Shown: piece after piece, positions 33,624 through 43,058 of the stretch
Position numbering within the stretch: position 1 is the stretch's first letter
Layout of the letters: each line of letters starts with the position of its first letter
Assembly (NCBI RefSeq): GCF_009720745.1
Contig: NZ_WNKX01000004.1
Span: 253,421 to 317,420 of the forward strand
DNA: 64,000 bases
Direction of reading: 5' to 3'
Source of the DNA: Massilia eburnea
Lineage (GTDB): Bacteria > Pseudomonadota > Gammaproteobacteria > Burkholderiales > Burkholderiaceae_D
The notes under the pieces: model-generated
What the model was told of the DNA's origin: nothing
The model's database searches: none
Seen by the model: only the letters and a program-made list of their open reading frames with translations
Translations under genes and position numbers: made by a program

Positions 33624-33632
33624 TGCTACACT
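33624..33632 (+). promoter_or_regulatory. Extended -10 promoter of the NHL-repeat gene
   Basis: TGCTACACT is an extended -10 lying only seven bases before the ATG at 33640, so the transcript would start at or next to the start codon. A leaderless or nearly leaderless mRNA is predicted. Confidence 0.45.
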
Positions 33633-33639
33633 AGCGGCC

Positions 33640-35631
33640 ATGAAAAGCCTGATCGCCGCTGCTGCCGCCTTGCTGCTGTCCCAAGCTGCATGCGCCACCT
33701 CGTGGGAGGTGGTCGCGGGCGCGCCTGCCGCGCTGCATACCAAACACCTTGACGCACCGCGCGGCATCGCCGTGGGACCGGATGACACCATCTATTTCAC
33801 CGATGGCGCCAGCGTGCGCGCATTGCGCTCCGACGGCGCCCTGGTGGCGCTGCCGGGCCACTTCATTGCGCCGGCGGGTTTGGCCATCGGCGCGGACGGA
33901 ACGGTATTCGTCGCCGATGCGGGCAACCATGTGGTAAAGGCGATCACGCCGGCGGGAGAGGTGCGCACGGTGGCCGGCCAGGCTGGCACGGCAGGGCGAA
34001 ACGACGGCAAGGGCATCGCTGCGCACTTCGACCAGCCGGCCGGGATGGCGCTCGATGGAGCGGGCGGTTTGCTGGTGGCTGATACGGGAAACCATGCGCT
34101 ACGCAAGATCTCGGCCAACGGTGTCGTCAGCACGCTGGCCCCGCATTTGCCCCTGCGGCCACAAGGCCTGGCGCTTGATGCGCGCGGAGGCGTGGTGGTG
34201 TATGACGCGTCCAGCGCGCTGCGCATTGGCGAGGATGGCAAACCGCAGGCATTGCCGCAGTCCGTCGCCGCTCAAGTTCAGCAGAAATCGCTGGCGCCGT
34301 GGCGCCCGCAGATCCCGGCCGCTGGCGAAGCCCAGTCGCCGGCAGCGCTCCCGCGTTCGCCGGCATCGGCGCAGGAGCGGCGCGCCAGCGCCATCGCCGA
34401 TGCGGAGGCGGAATGCCAGCGCGGAAAATGCCTGCGCCGCTTCCAGGCGCCAAGCATGCCGGATGCCGGGAATGCATCCGCAATGCCGGCCGGTCAAATG
34501 GCGGCCGATTCGCAGGGCCGCCTGCTGGTGACCGTACCCGCCACCGGCACCATTTACCGCATTGAGCGCGATGGCATTGTGACGCCCTTGCTAGGCGCCG
34601 GTGACGTTACAGGCGAGCTTTCCGGCGCCGCGCGCGATCGCGAAGGCAGTCTGTTTGTTCTGCTGGCCGTGGGCCAGACGGCCGCCAGCTGGGACGCCGG
34701 TGGCAAGCCGCAGCCCTTCACCTTGCAGTATGCAGCATCGCTCAACCGCGATGGTCCGGCCAAGCAGGCGCGCTTTGGCGACATCACCCAATTGGCGGTT
34801 GGCCGCGATGGCGGAATATACGTCCTTGACGGCGACCAGTTGCGCCGCATCGACAGGGAAGGCGTGGTGCGCACGCTGCAGGAAGAGGGCGGCTTCCACA
34901 AGCTGCGCGAGGCGCGCACTGCGGCCCAGGTCGACCTGCATGGCGCCATGGTGGCCGGCTCCAGCACGGGCGTTTACGTCACCGCCAACGGCGCGCTGGC
35001 CGGGGTCAGCGCGGAAGGCCTGATTTCCGTGGTCAGCGGGCCGCCCGGCATGGCCCCGGACCAGGCCGGCCTGGTGCCGGCGCTGCGCCGCATCTGGGCT
35101 TACGCCAGCCAGGACGCCGAACCATTCATGCTGCCCGGCCTGGGCCAGCACCGCATTGCCTCCGACGCCACCGGCCAAGCCTGGTACTGCGCCGACAATG
35201 TGCTGTGGCGTATCCGTCCGCGCGGCGTGGCGCGCAAGACATCCCTGCAAGGCGATACGGACGGTTGCGGTGATGTGGTGGTAGCGCCCAGCGACGACGT
35301 CTTCATGCTGCATGGGCAGTACCTGACCCGGGTCGGCGCCGATGGCTACCAATGGCTGGTGGCCGGCAGCCGCGAACGTAAGGGGAGCGCGGATGGCGCC
35401 GGACTGATGGCGCGCTTCTGGCACGTCACCCACGCGGTGCCGGACGCTGGCAACAATATATACCTGCTCGACGACGGCGTGCTGCGCAAGCTGTCTGCAC
35501 AGGGGGAAGTGACGACGCTGGCGAAAGACTTGTTCAAGGAAGTGGGCAAACTGCGCGCCCTGGCGCTGGACAGGAAGGGTGTGCTCTATGTGGCCACCCA
35601 GCACGCGATCCTGCGGCTGAAACCCGATTAG
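33640..35631 (+). CDS. Secreted NHL-repeat beta-propeller protein
   Basis: 663 aa from 33640 (MKSLIAAAAALLLSQAACATSWEVV, signal peptide cleaved near ACA). NHL/SMP-30-like strands recur (PRGIAVGPDDTIYFTDG, PAGLAIGADGTVFVADAGNH, PAGMALDGAGGLLVADTGNH, then late HVTHAVPDAGNNIYLLDDG). Around residues 210-285 a Pro/Ala/Gln-rich linker (PAAGEAQSPAALPRSPASAQ) interrupts the propeller. These proteins scaffold interactions or bind ligands; no enzyme motif is seen. Its end overlaps the convergent GMC oxidoreductase gene by four bases. Confidence 0.75.
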   Translation: MKSLIAAAAALLLSQAACATSWEVVAGAPAALHTKHLDAPRGIAVGPDDTIYFTDGASVRALRSDGALVALPGHFIAPAGLAIGADGTVFVADAGNHVVKAITPAGEVRTVAGQAGTAGRNDGKGIAAHFDQPAGMALDGAGGLLVADTGNHALRKISANGVVSTLAPHLPLRPQGLALDARGGVVVYDASSALRIGEDGKPQALPQSVAAQVQQKSLAPWRPQIPAAGEAQSPAALPRSPASAQERRASAIADAEAECQRGKCLRRFQAPSMPDAGNASAMPAGQMAADSQGRLLVTVPATGTIYRIERDGIVTPLLGAGDVTGELSGAARDREGSLFVLLAVGQTAASWDAGGKPQPFTLQYAASLNRDGPAKQARFGDITQLAVGRDGGIYVLDGDQLRRIDREGVVRTLQEEGGFHKLREARTAAQVDLHGAMVAGSSTGVYVTANGALAGVSAEGLISVVSGPPGMAPDQAGLVPALRRIWAYASQDAEPFMLPGLGQHRIASDATGQAWYCADNVLWRIRPRGVARKTSLQGDTDGCGDVVVAPSDDVFMLHGQYLTRVGADGYQWLVAGSRERKGSADGAGLMARFWHVTHAVPDAGNNIYLLDDGVLRKLSAQGEVTTLAKDLFKEVGKLRALALDRKGVLYVATQHAILRLKPD

Positions 35632-36947
35632 GCCGCCCGCTGCAAATGCTGCCCCAGGCGCTTGCCCAGCGCAAGCAGGGTAAGGGTCGGCGGCAGGCCC
35701 CAGGGCGCCGGCAGCACGGAAGCATCGCACACGTACAGGCCGGGCGTCGATGTACGCAGGTTGCTGTCCACAGCTGCGGGCCCGCCGCCGCCAACGGCCA
35801 GCGCTCCGCCGGGATGGGCCGCGAAATGCCAGCTCTGGAACACATGGCGTGCCCCGGCCTGGGCCAGGATACGGCGCGCCAGCGCAGTGCCGCGCTTGAA
35901 GCGTTCGCGATCGGGCTGCTGCAGCGTTTTGTCGACCCAGCGCGGACCGATGCCACCGCCGGCCTGGTCGCGGATCTTGACCATGATGCTGAGTGTGCGC
36001 CGGTGCGCGAACAGGCGGTCGATGCGGCCCACTTGGAGGGCAAAGGCTTGGTACATCGGAGCGGGCAGCGTCAGGTCAGAGAAGGACAAGCCGTCTTCCG
36101 GCAGCGCCATGCCGGCGGCCATCGGCACCTCGGCGCCGCCGTCGATATCGTCGACCGCGCCCATCACGGCCACCACCGGATCGCTGAAGAAGGGCAGGCT
36201 GCGCGGCGCCAGGCCAGAGGCATGCAGCAGGCGCGGGCTGCCGATGCCGCCGCCGGCCAGCACCAGCACGCCGGCGCGAACTGTATGCGCAACGCCACCG
36301 CGCAGGTATTCAACGCCCGTCGCGCGGCCGTGTTCGATCAGCATGCGCCCAGCCTGCGCGCGGTCGAGGATATGGGCGCCTCTCAGGCGCGCCTCGTCCA
36401 GCAGGTCGCGCGCGGTCCATTTGGCGCCGTAAGGACAGCCGTAGACGCAACGCCAGCAGCCGGTGCGGCAGATGGCGGGGCGGATCATCTTGTCGAGTTT
36501 TTGCCACGGCAGGCCTTCGGCGTGCGCCGCCTGCATGATGCGCTGGGCCATGGGCCCCATCAGCTGGTCCGGCAGCTGGCCGATCGGCAGCTCGCTGCGG
36601 CACGATGCCAGGGCCGGCGCCAGATCGATTCCCAGTGCGGCAAAACGTTCCAGAGGGGGAGGTGAGGCGGTGGCGAAGTTCAGGGCCGAACTGCCGCCGG
36701 TGGCAATGCCGCGTACCAGCAGCGAAGCATCGCGGTGAAAGAATGCGCCCTTGCCGGGGATGGCGCCGATGCCGGCCATTTGCGCCAGCGTGCCGCGCAA
36801 GGGGGCGGCGCTGCCTTGTTCCAGTACCAGCACACGCTGCCCTTGACGGGCCAGCGCATGCGCTACGCTGGCGCCACCGGGGCCGCTGCCGACCACGATG
36901 GCGTCATAGTGCGAAAGCGTCGGGAGATCAGCGGGTCTGCTTGTCAT
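35628..36947 (-). CDS. GMC-type FAD oxidoreductase with a four-Cys motif
   Basis: 439 aa, shorter than typical GMC enzymes (500-600). The FAD motif GSGPGGASVAHALA is at 20-33; ATGGSSALNF at ~82-91 is the second GMC signature region; the C-terminal catalytic part has HVFQSWHFAAHPGGALAVGG and GLYVCDASVLPAPWGLPPT. The segment CRTGCWRCVYGCPYGAKW (160-177) gives Cys160, 164, 167 and 171, spaced like a zinc or Fe-S site. No signal peptide is evident. The substrate alcohol or sterol is unknown. Its start overlaps the small secreted protein gene. Confidence 0.8.
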   Translation of the reverse strand: MTSRPADLPTLSHYDAIVVGSGPGGASVAHALARQGQRVLVLEQGSAAPLRGTLAQMAGIGAIPGKGAFFHRDASLLVRGIATGGSSALNFATASPPPLERFAALGIDLAPALASCRSELPIGQLPDQLMGPMAQRIMQAAHAEGLPWQKLDKMIRPAICRTGCWRCVYGCPYGAKWTARDLLDEARLRGAHILDRAQAGRMLIEHGRATGVEYLRGGVAHTVRAGVLVLAGGGIGSPRLLHASGLAPRSLPFFSDPVVAVMGAVDDIDGGAEVPMAAGMALPEDGLSFSDLTLPAPMYQAFALQVGRIDRLFAHRRTLSIMVKIRDQAGGGIGPRWVDKTLQQPDRERFKRGTALARRILAQAGARHVFQSWHFAAHPGGALAVGGGGPAAVDSNLRTSTPGLYVCDASVLPAPWGLPPTLTLLALGKRLGQHLQRAA

Positions 36948-37242
36948 GCTTCTGGTGGTGGATCGCCGCGCTGTCGCGGTCCGCTTCGCGCTGCAGCTTA
37001 CGGCGCTCCTTGCGGGTCACTTTGCCGTCAGCCTTGGCAGCGGCTTCGTCGCTGGCCAGCTTGGTCTCGCGCGCTTCCAGGTGCTGCGTTTCTTTTGCGG
37101 TCAACTGGCCGGACTGGACGCCTTGCGCGATGCGCTGCTGCTGGTTTTCCTCGCGCTTGTCCAGGTTTGGCGTGGATTGTGCGAAGGCAGGCAAGACAAA
37201 GGCCGATACCAGCATGGCGGCGAGCAGCTTGGTGGTTTTCAT
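36928..37242 (-). CDS. Small secreted charged helical protein
   Basis: 104 aa from ATG 37242. The signal peptide MKTTKLLAAMLVSAFVLPAFA is followed by an almost wholly helical, charged sequence (NLDKREENQQQRIAQGVQSG, LEARETKLASDEAAAKADGK, VTRKERRKLQREADRDSAAI). KADGKVT resembles an EF-hand-like calcium loop but is single. This is a family common in Oxalobacteraceae without known function. It overlaps the GMC gene start by 20 bases, so they may be co-translated. Confidence 0.75.
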   Translation of the reverse strand: MKTTKLLAAMLVSAFVLPAFAQSTPNLDKREENQQQRIAQGVQSGQLTAKETQHLEARETKLASDEAAAKADGKVTRKERRKLQREADRDSAAIHHQKHDKQTR

Positions 37243-37356
37243 GGCGTTCCCTTTCGGTTGTTGGTTAGCGCGAGTGCGTGGTCGCAGTATAGGGCAGGCC
37301 ATTCGGAGGAAAAACATCAGGCAGTGTAATCGATGTAAGCAATTGAAACCATTTTG

Positions 37357-38643
37357 TTAGTGAACTTCGGCCCGCAGTTGCTGCATCAGTCCTTGCAGCG
37401 CGCCGGGCGGCAGGCCGGCAAGTTCCGGCGAGCGGCGCTCGATTTCGTTGGCCAGGTCGGCCAGCAGCCAATCCATCTCGTCCAGCATGGCGCGCAGTTC
37501 GGCCAGCAGCAGCGGGTCGCCCTGCACCATGGCCAGCATGCTGCCCATATTGTCCGGATCGAAGCCGGCCTGCAGCACCAGCGAACGCACCGACGCCATG
37601 CGGTCGAACAGGAAGGCCAGCGGCGAGCCAGGGGCATCGGCAGCGGGCCGCTGCGCCAGCATCGTCTTCAGCTCGAACCAGGCCTGCAGCAGGTCCGATA
37701 AATGCGTCAGGCGCGCGGTGGGATCTTCGCTGCCGGCGCTGTCGTCGGGCGCGAGCGACTGCAGCTGCAGCAGGTCGCGCAGGATGGCCAGGACGTCGGC
37801 GTCGAAGCGGCTCTTGTTAATCCGGTACAGCATTTCAAGGCGCTGCATATCGCGGCGGCGCAACACGGTCTCCGTCACGTCAGCCGCCGCGACGAGGCGC
37901 GCCAGCGGTTCGACCTGGCTGCCGCGCAGGGCGTGCGGGTAGCCGCTGCCATCGAGCCGTTCGTGGTGCTGCAGCACTGCCTTGCTGGCGGACGCGGGAA
38001 AGCCCGGCAGGTCCTTCAGCAGCAGATAGCCGGTGACCGGATGCACGTGCACGAAGCGCCTCTCGTCCGCCGTGACCTGATGCGAATGTTCCAGGATGCG
38101 CGGGTCGGTATGCATCTCGCCAAAGTCGTGGCACAGGGCGGCCAGCAAAACGGCCGGCATGTCGCCTTGCGCCACTTCCAGCCGCTGGGCGCAGGCAAAG
38201 GCGATGATGGCGCTGCGCAGGGTATGGCTGAACATTTCGGGATGTTTGTCCGCCATCACGGTCAGGCGCAATTCGATGGTGGAATGCAGGCGCAGGTTAG
38301 CGGTGCAGTGTTTCAGCTGGCCCGAATCGCCGGCGCGCGCAAGCAGCTGGCGGTAGAGCGCATCGTGCTCCAGGATGCGGTCGAATTCGATCGCCAGCGC
38401 CGCGGCATCGATGGCCTTGTCGGAAGCCAGCACCTGGTCGAGCGGTGCGGACAGCTTGTAGCGCGTGAGTTTTTCAAACTGCTTGCTGTCGATGCGGGCG
38501 CCCTTGGCCAGCAGCTTGGTGCCGTTGCTGGCGTAGATATCCGCGCTGGCGACGACGTCGCGCTTATCGCCCATCTCGGTCACCGCGCGCACGAAATGCG
38601 GGCTCTCGCTAGTCGCCTCAGTTAATTGCGTTTCGCTAGCCAC
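37357..38643 (-). CDS. HD-GYP-domain protein (probable c-di-GMP phosphodiesterase)
   Basis: 428 aa from GTG 38643, which has TGGAGG five bases upstream (minus strand); the open frame continues upstream only into the repeat at 38665. The catalytic dyad is in LCHDFGEMH (HD at ~172-173), a second metal His in HPVTGYLLL, and the HD-GYP signature HHERLDGSGYP at ~226-236 is intact. The first ~100 residues are an unassigned N-terminal domain, and the last ~130 are helical. HD-GYP enzymes break down cyclic di-GMP. No membrane span or receiver domain is visible, so it is cytoplasmic with an unknown trigger. Confidence 0.85.
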   Translation of the reverse strand: MASETQLTEATSESPHFVRAVTEMGDKRDVVASADIYASNGTKLLAKGARIDSKQFEKLTRYKLSAPLDQVLASDKAIDAAALAIEFDRILEHDALYRQLLARAGDSGQLKHCTANLRLHSTIELRLTVMADKHPEMFSHTLRSAIIAFACAQRLEVAQGDMPAVLLAALCHDFGEMHTDPRILEHSHQVTADERRFVHVHPVTGYLLLKDLPGFPASASKAVLQHHERLDGSGYPHALRGSQVEPLARLVAAADVTETVLRRRDMQRLEMLYRINKSRFDADVLAILRDLLQLQSLAPDDSAGSEDPTARLTHLSDLLQAWFELKTMLAQRPAADAPGSPLAFLFDRMASVRSLVLQAGFDPDNMGSMLAMVQGDPLLLAELRAMLDEMDWLLADLANEIERRSPELAGLPPGALQGLMQQLRAEVH

Positions 38644-38664
38644 GGTGCCTCCAATTGGGAAAGT

Positions 38665-38720
38665 CGGGGTCAGGTCCGGCAAATGGACATTTCATTGTAC
38701 TGAAAGCCAGACCTGCCCCG
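38665..38720. repeat. Inverted-repeat element (GGTCAGGTC family)
   Basis: Arms CGGGGTCAGGTCCGGC (38665-38680) and GCCAGACCTGCCCCG (38706-38720) pair with one bulge and one wobble. The inner part carries AAATG/CATTT. It lies between the HD-GYP start and the DUF4861 stop, both on the minus strand, and could end the DUF4861 transcript. Confidence 0.6.
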
Positions 38721-38724
38721 AATT

Positions 38725-39933
38725 TTAATTGGCTAGCCGGACGCGGATCGGGTGGGCGGCGCGCGCGGCGGCGTTGGCGACGTAGGCCTGCCATTGCTCG
38801 CGCGTGGTGATTTCGCCGGCGCGGCTCCAGGCGCCGCCGGCGTAGTAGCGCAGCGGCTTGCCGGCCATGGTCGGGGCGAGGATCAGCTCATTCTGCGCAT
38901 CTTCAGCGAAGCCTTGCGCGGCCGGCACAATGACGGCAGTGCCGAAGGCGCCGTTGCTGGCTTGTTCGACCCATTGCAGCAGGACCTTGCCTTCTTTGGC
39001 GGTGGTGATTTTCGGGTCCTGGCCTTTGTCGGCCGGGGTCTTGTTGAGGCCTATGCCGATCGTCAGCGGCTTGTCGCCCGCGTAGCTGAAGGTGGATTCG
39101 ATCATGTCCAGCTGCTGGCCGGCGTCGACGGTGAAGCGCTTGGTTTCGGTGACGGGCAGGCCGGCGGCGTCCCAGGCGGCATACGTCAGTTCGAAGACGC
39201 TGCGCACCGGGCCGTTGGCCAGTACCTTCCAGCTGGCGTAGTTGCCGGACACGTATAGCTTGCCGCCTTCCCACACCCCGCTGCCGCCGGCGCCGCGCGA
39301 GCGGCCGACGTTGTACATGTCCATCCCTTCGCCTTCGTCGTGGTGGTAGTGGTCGTGGCCCTTGTTGTACCAGCGGTCGACAATGGGGTAGGGCACGCGC
39401 TTGAACCACAGGTCCAGGCCGGAGGTGACCAGCACTTCCTTGCCGGAGCCTGCCGGCGCCGGGGCGGCGAGGGCGGGGCCGTAGGTGCGGTGGCCGATCT
39501 TGTCGTTCTCCCAGCCGAAATCGTCCAGCCGTTCGGGCACGTAGCGGGCGAAAGTCTGTGCCGGGAATACCGGCGCCACGCTGTCGATCTTTTCAACCGT
39601 GTAGGTGGCGCTCTTTTCGCCGGCCTGGAAGCTGTGCTGGAAAATCAGCTCGCCATAGGCGATGCCGACGTTCTGCGGATCCTTGGCTTGCGGTGCAACG
39701 TTGGTGACCTGGTGCGGCACCAAACGGCCGCTGGCGTCGCGCACGGCGATTTTCTGCACCAGTGCGTGCGGCAGGGCTTTGTTCACCTCCGACCAGGGCA
39801 CGCTCACCGTTTCCGACGGGCGTGCGATGTCGAGGTCTTGCTGCAGCGTGATGGTGAGGCGTTCGGCGCCAGACGCCGCCAGCGCGGGCAGGGCGGTGGC
39901 CAATGCTGCGGCCAGGATGCGGGTGCTGTTCAT
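38725..39933 (-). CDS. Secreted DUF4861 protein of pectin degradation loci
   Basis: 402 aa from ATG 39933, with AGGAG five bases upstream; the first in-frame ATG at 39945 overlaps the GH105 stop. A signal peptide ends near ALAASGAE. Strand-rich, with hallmark segments YPIVDRWYNKGHDHYHHDEGE... a His/Asp/Glu-rich stretch at ~190-205 that could bind metal, and SGVWEGGKLYVSGNY. DUF4861 genes are often found beside unsaturated rhamnogalacturonyl hydrolases; no activity is established. It is the second gene of the GH105 operon. Confidence 0.75.
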   Translation of the reverse strand: MNSTRILAAALATALPALAASGAERLTITLQQDLDIARPSETVSVPWSEVNKALPHALVQKIAVRDASGRLVPHQVTNVAPQAKDPQNVGIAYGELIFQHSFQAGEKSATYTVEKIDSVAPVFPAQTFARYVPERLDDFGWENDKIGHRTYGPALAAPAPAGSGKEVLVTSGLDLWFKRVPYPIVDRWYNKGHDHYHHDEGEGMDMYNVGRSRGAGGSGVWEGGKLYVSGNYASWKVLANGPVRSVFELTYAAWDAAGLPVTETKRFTVDAGQQLDMIESTFSYAGDKPLTIGIGLNKTPADKGQDPKITTAKEGKVLLQWVEQASNGAFGTAVIVPAAQGFAEDAQNELILAPTMAGKPLRYYAGGAWSRAGEITTREQWQAYVANAAARAAHPIRVRLAN

Positions 39934-39941
39934 GCTGCTCC

Positions 39942-41345
39942 TCATTGGTGTTCGCGGTAGTCGGTCTGGCCGCCCTTGGGCACGTAGTGGTAAGTGCGCA
40001 GGCGGTACTGGATGTCGAGCTTCGGGTTGGTGACCAGCTTGATCATCTCGGCGCCGGCCAGCAGCACCGGGCCGTAGCCGTGCAGGGCATCCTTGCTGGT
40101 TGGGCGGTTGTAGTAATACACCATGTCGCCGGCCAGCGTGGTGCCGACGCAGGTGCCTTGCACTTCGCCTTTGGCGGTGATGCGGGTCTGCAGGCCCGAC
40201 CAGCCGGCTTGCGCAATGGAGCCGTACGGTGCGGGCGAAATCCAGCCCTGGTTGACGGCGTGCGCGATGACATAGGTGAAGATGGCGGAGGCCGAGGTTT
40301 CGAGGTAGGAGTCGTTACGGTCGATCATCTGGTGCCACAGGCCAGTGCCGGACTGGCGTTCGGCGATGCCTTGCAGCGCTAGCCGCAGTTGTGCCAGCAC
40401 CCGGGGGTAGCCGGGATGGTCCTTGGGCAGCACGTCCAGCAGGTCGGACATGGCCAGTACCGCCCAGCCGTTGGCGCGCGCCCAGTAGAAATTCGGCGCA
40501 TCCTGCATGCCGGCGTGCCAGCCATGCGTGTACAGCCTGGCCTGGGCGTTGAACAGGTAGCCGGACATGTTCAGCACATTTTTGACGGCATCGTCGTAAT
40601 AAGCACGCTGGCCGGTCATGCGGCCCATTTCGGCCAGGGCCGGGATACCCATGTACATATCGTCGCCCCACAGCGATTCGGCCTGCGGGCGCTTGCGTGC
40701 CAGGGTGCCGTCCTTGAGGCGGTACTGCCTGTTGGCGACCCAGTCGCTGCAGGTGGCGATCATGTCCGACAGGTCTGGGCCGACGCCGGCGGCGCGGGCG
40801 CGCATCAGGGCGGCGCACATCGAGCCTGCGTCGTCGAGCGAGCGCGGATCGAGGAAGCGCGCGAAGCTGTTGCCTCGTTCGAGTTTGTACAGCTTTTCCT
40901 GCGCGGCGAAGTAGGGCTTGCTGGCCTTGAGGAAGTTGAAGTGGCGCTCGGTCATGGCGACGAAGCTGCGGTCGCCCGTCGCTGCGGCGGCGCGCAGCAG
41001 GCCTGAATGCACCACGCCCATTTCGTACACCAGGATGCCGAAGTCGCCCTGGCTTGGCTCGAAGATGGCGTCGGCCACCGGGTTTTGCAGGTCGGTGACG
41101 GCGGCGCCGCTGCCTTTGTGGACGATGCGGGTCGGCGTCACGCTGTCCATGTAGCCGCGCACTTTCAGCAGCGTGGCGGTGATGCCGGCCACGCTCGGCA
41201 TCTGGTACGGCACCGGGTAGCTGCCTTCGCCCGCATCGTTTGGGTTCTTGTTGTCGGCATTGCGGTAGGGGCCTTCTGCCTGGGCCGGGCCCAGGGCGAA
41301 CAGGCAGGCCAGGACGGCTGCCAGCAGGGGCGATGTCGGTTTCAT
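39942..41345 (-). CDS. GH105-type unsaturated rhamnogalacturonyl hydrolase
   Basis: 467 aa with a signal peptide (MKPTSPLLAAVLACLFALGPAQA). The (alpha/alpha)6 barrel of GH88/GH105 is shown by WGDDMYMGIPALAEMGRMTG (catalytic Asp in GDD), FYWARANGWAVLAMSDLLDVLP and GLWHQMIDRNDSYLETSASAIFTY. It removes the unsaturated galacturonate left at the non-reducing end of rhamnogalacturonan fragments by lyases. Two operator-like sites for a FadR-type repressor lie 30-60 bases upstream, shared with divergent garD. The product would also need KduI/KduD-type enzymes, which are not in this window. Confidence 0.85.
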   Translation of the reverse strand: MKPTSPLLAAVLACLFALGPAQAEGPYRNADNKNPNDAGEGSYPVPYQMPSVAGITATLLKVRGYMDSVTPTRIVHKGSGAAVTDLQNPVADAIFEPSQGDFGILVYEMGVVHSGLLRAAAATGDRSFVAMTERHFNFLKASKPYFAAQEKLYKLERGNSFARFLDPRSLDDAGSMCAALMRARAAGVGPDLSDMIATCSDWVANRQYRLKDGTLARKRPQAESLWGDDMYMGIPALAEMGRMTGQRAYYDDAVKNVLNMSGYLFNAQARLYTHGWHAGMQDAPNFYWARANGWAVLAMSDLLDVLPKDHPGYPRVLAQLRLALQGIAERQSGTGLWHQMIDRNDSYLETSASAIFTYVIAHAVNQGWISPAPYGSIAQAGWSGLQTRITAKGEVQGTCVGTTLAGDMVYYYNRPTSKDALHGYGPVLLAGAEMIKLVTNPKLDIQYRLRTYHYVPKGGQTDYREHQ

Positions 41346-41375
41346 GGGTCTCCGGTGTGGTGAAAGTGCGTCATC

Positions 41376-41386
41376 TGGTCAGGCCA
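41376..41386. promoter_or_regulatory. FadR-type operator A1
   Basis: TGGTCAGGCCA, matching the TTGGTCAGGCCAA-like motif found five times in this locus. It is 31 bases upstream of the GH105 start. Confidence 0.6.
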
Positions 41387-41393
41387 TTCTAAT

Positions 41394-41406
41394 TTGGTCA
41401 GGCCAA
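41394..41406. promoter_or_regulatory. FadR-type operator A2
   Basis: TTGGTCAGGCCAA, a near-perfect 13-base dyad of the FadR/GntR type, between the divergent GH105 and garD starts. A related half-site TAGCCAA follows at about 41422-41428. Confidence 0.7.
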
Positions 41407-41485
41407 AATCGCAAGGTGGACTAGCCAATCGTGTTTTTTGTGTGGCATACTGAAAACGTAGGTTGGGATCATCAAAAGGACTTTT

Positions 41486-43042
41486 ATGGAAATTGCACGC
41501 TACATCAAGATGCACGAGGCAGACAACGTTGCCATCGTGGTCAATGACGGCGGCTTGCCGGCCGGGGCGGTATTCGCGGACGGCCTGGTGCTGGCCGAGG
41601 GCGTGCCGCAGGGGCATAAGGTGGCGCTGGCCGACCTGGCCGAGGGCGATCCGGTAATGCGTTATAACGTCACGATCGGATACGCCAGCCAGGCAATTGC
41701 GCGCGGTTCCTGGGTGTCGGAGAAAGTGCTGCGCATGCCGGGCGCGCGTTCGCTGGAAGGGCTGCCGGTCGGCACCCGCAAGCCGGCCCCGTTGCCGCCG
41801 CTGGAGGGTTATACCTTCCAGGGCTACCGAAATGCCGACGGCTCGGTGGGAACGCGCAATATCCTGGCCGTGACCACCACCGTGCAGTGTGTGTCGGGCG
41901 TGGTGGAGCACGCAGTCAAGCGCATCAAGGAGGAACTGCTGCCGCGCTATCCGAACGTGGACGACGTGGTGGCGCTGGAACATATTTATGGCTGCGGGGT
42001 GGCGATCGACGCGCCGGGCGCGGACGTGCCGATCCGCACGCTGCGCAATATCAGCAAGAATCCCAACTTCGGCAACCAGGTGATGGTGGTCAGCCTGGGC
42101 TGCGAAAAGCTGCCGCCGGCGCGCCTGTTCCCGGCTGGCAGCATCCCGATTGCCTCGGCCAACCTGAATGCGGCGGCGGGCGAGCCGGACGTGGTGTGCC
42201 TGCAGGATGGCGCCCACGTCGGCTTCAACGCGATGATCGATTCGATCATGCGCACGGCCGAGCATCACCTGAAGGCGCTCGACGCGCGCCGCCGCGAGAC
42301 AGTGCCGGCTTCCGAGCTGGTGGTGGGCGTGCAGTGCGGCGGCAGCGACGCCTTCTCGGGCGTGACGGCCAACCCGGCGGTGGGCTTTGCCACCGACTTG
42401 CTGGTGCGCGCCGGCGCCGCCGTCATGTTCTCGGAAGTAACGGAGGTGCGCGACGGCATCGACCAGTTGACTTCCCGCGCCGAGACGCCGGAAGTGGCGG
42501 CCGCCATGATCCGCGAAATGCAGTGGTACGACGATTACCTGAAACGCGGCGGCGTTGACCGCAGCGCCAACACCACACCGGGCAACAAGAAGGGCGGCCT
42601 GTCCAACATCGTGGAGAAGGCCATGGGCTCGATCGTCAAATCCGGCTCGGGCGCCATCAACGGCGTGCTGTCGCCGGGCGAGAAACTGATGCGCAAAGGA
42701 CTGATTTACGCCGCCACGCCGGCCAGCGATTTCATTTGCGGTACGCTGCAGATGGCGGCCGGCATGAACATCCACGTCTTTACGACTGGACGCGGCACGC
42801 CTTACGGCCTGGCAGCGGTACCGGTGATCAAGGTCGCCACCCGCAACGAACTGGCGCAGCGCTGGCACGACCTGATGGACGTGAATGCGGGCCGCATCGC
42901 CAGTGGCGAAGCGACGATCGAGGACATAGGCTGGGAGCTGTTCCGCCTGATGCTGGACGTGGCAAGCGGCAAGCAGACCTGGGCCGAGCACTGGAAGATC
43001 CATAATTCCCTGGCGCTGTTCAATCCAGCGCCGGTTACCTGA
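41486..43042 (+). CDS. garD: Galactarate dehydratase
   Basis: 518 aa. The order and wording of motifs follow E. coli Gar[13 protein letters not shown] near the N-terminus (SAF-type domain), [73 protein letters not shown] and the terminal ALFNPAPVT. GarD converts galactarate to 5-keto-4-deoxy-glucarate, using a metal centre. The alternative UxaA (altronate dehydratase) is less likely because the C-terminal wording and the adjacent uronate dehydrogenase fit the oxidative route. It heads the udh/epimerase operon. Confidence 0.85.
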   Translation: MEIARYIKMHEADNVAIVVNDGGLPAGAVFADGLVLAEGVPQGHKVALADLAEGDPVMRYNVTIGYASQAIARGSWVSEKVLRMPGARSLEGLPVGTRKPAPLPPLEGYTFQGYRNADGSVGTRNILAVTTTVQCVSGVVEHAVKRIKEELLPRYPNVDDVVALEHIYGCGVAIDAPGADVPIRTLRNISKNPNFGNQVMVVSLGCEKLPPARLFPAGSIPIASANLNAAAGEPDVVCLQDGAHVGFNAMIDSIMRTAEHHLKALDARRRETVPASELVVGVQCGGSDAFSGVTANPAVGFATDLLVRAGAAVMFSEVTEVRDGIDQLTSRAETPEVAAAMIREMQWYDDYLKRGGVDRSANTTPGNKKGGLSNIVEKAMGSIVKSGSGAINGVLSPGEKLMRKGLIYAATPASDFICGTLQMAAGMNIHVFTTGRGTPYGLAAVPVIKVATRNELAQRWHDLMDVNAGRIASGEATIEDIGWELFRLMLDVASGKQTWAEHWKIHNSLALFNPAPVT

Positions 43043-43058
43043 TAGCGGAGGAAGAACT

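Noticed and set aside
38644-38682. Upstream extension of the HD-GYP gene to a TTG at 38682.
   Set aside because: The extension runs into the inverted repeat at 38665, while GTG 38643 has TGGAGG at ideal spacing.
41486-43042. Altronate dehydratase (UxaA) as the name of the 518-residue dehydratase.
   Set aside because: N-terminal and C-terminal wording ([19 protein letters not shown]) follow galactarate dehydratase, and the neighbours make the oxidative pathway, with no UxaB or UxaC.
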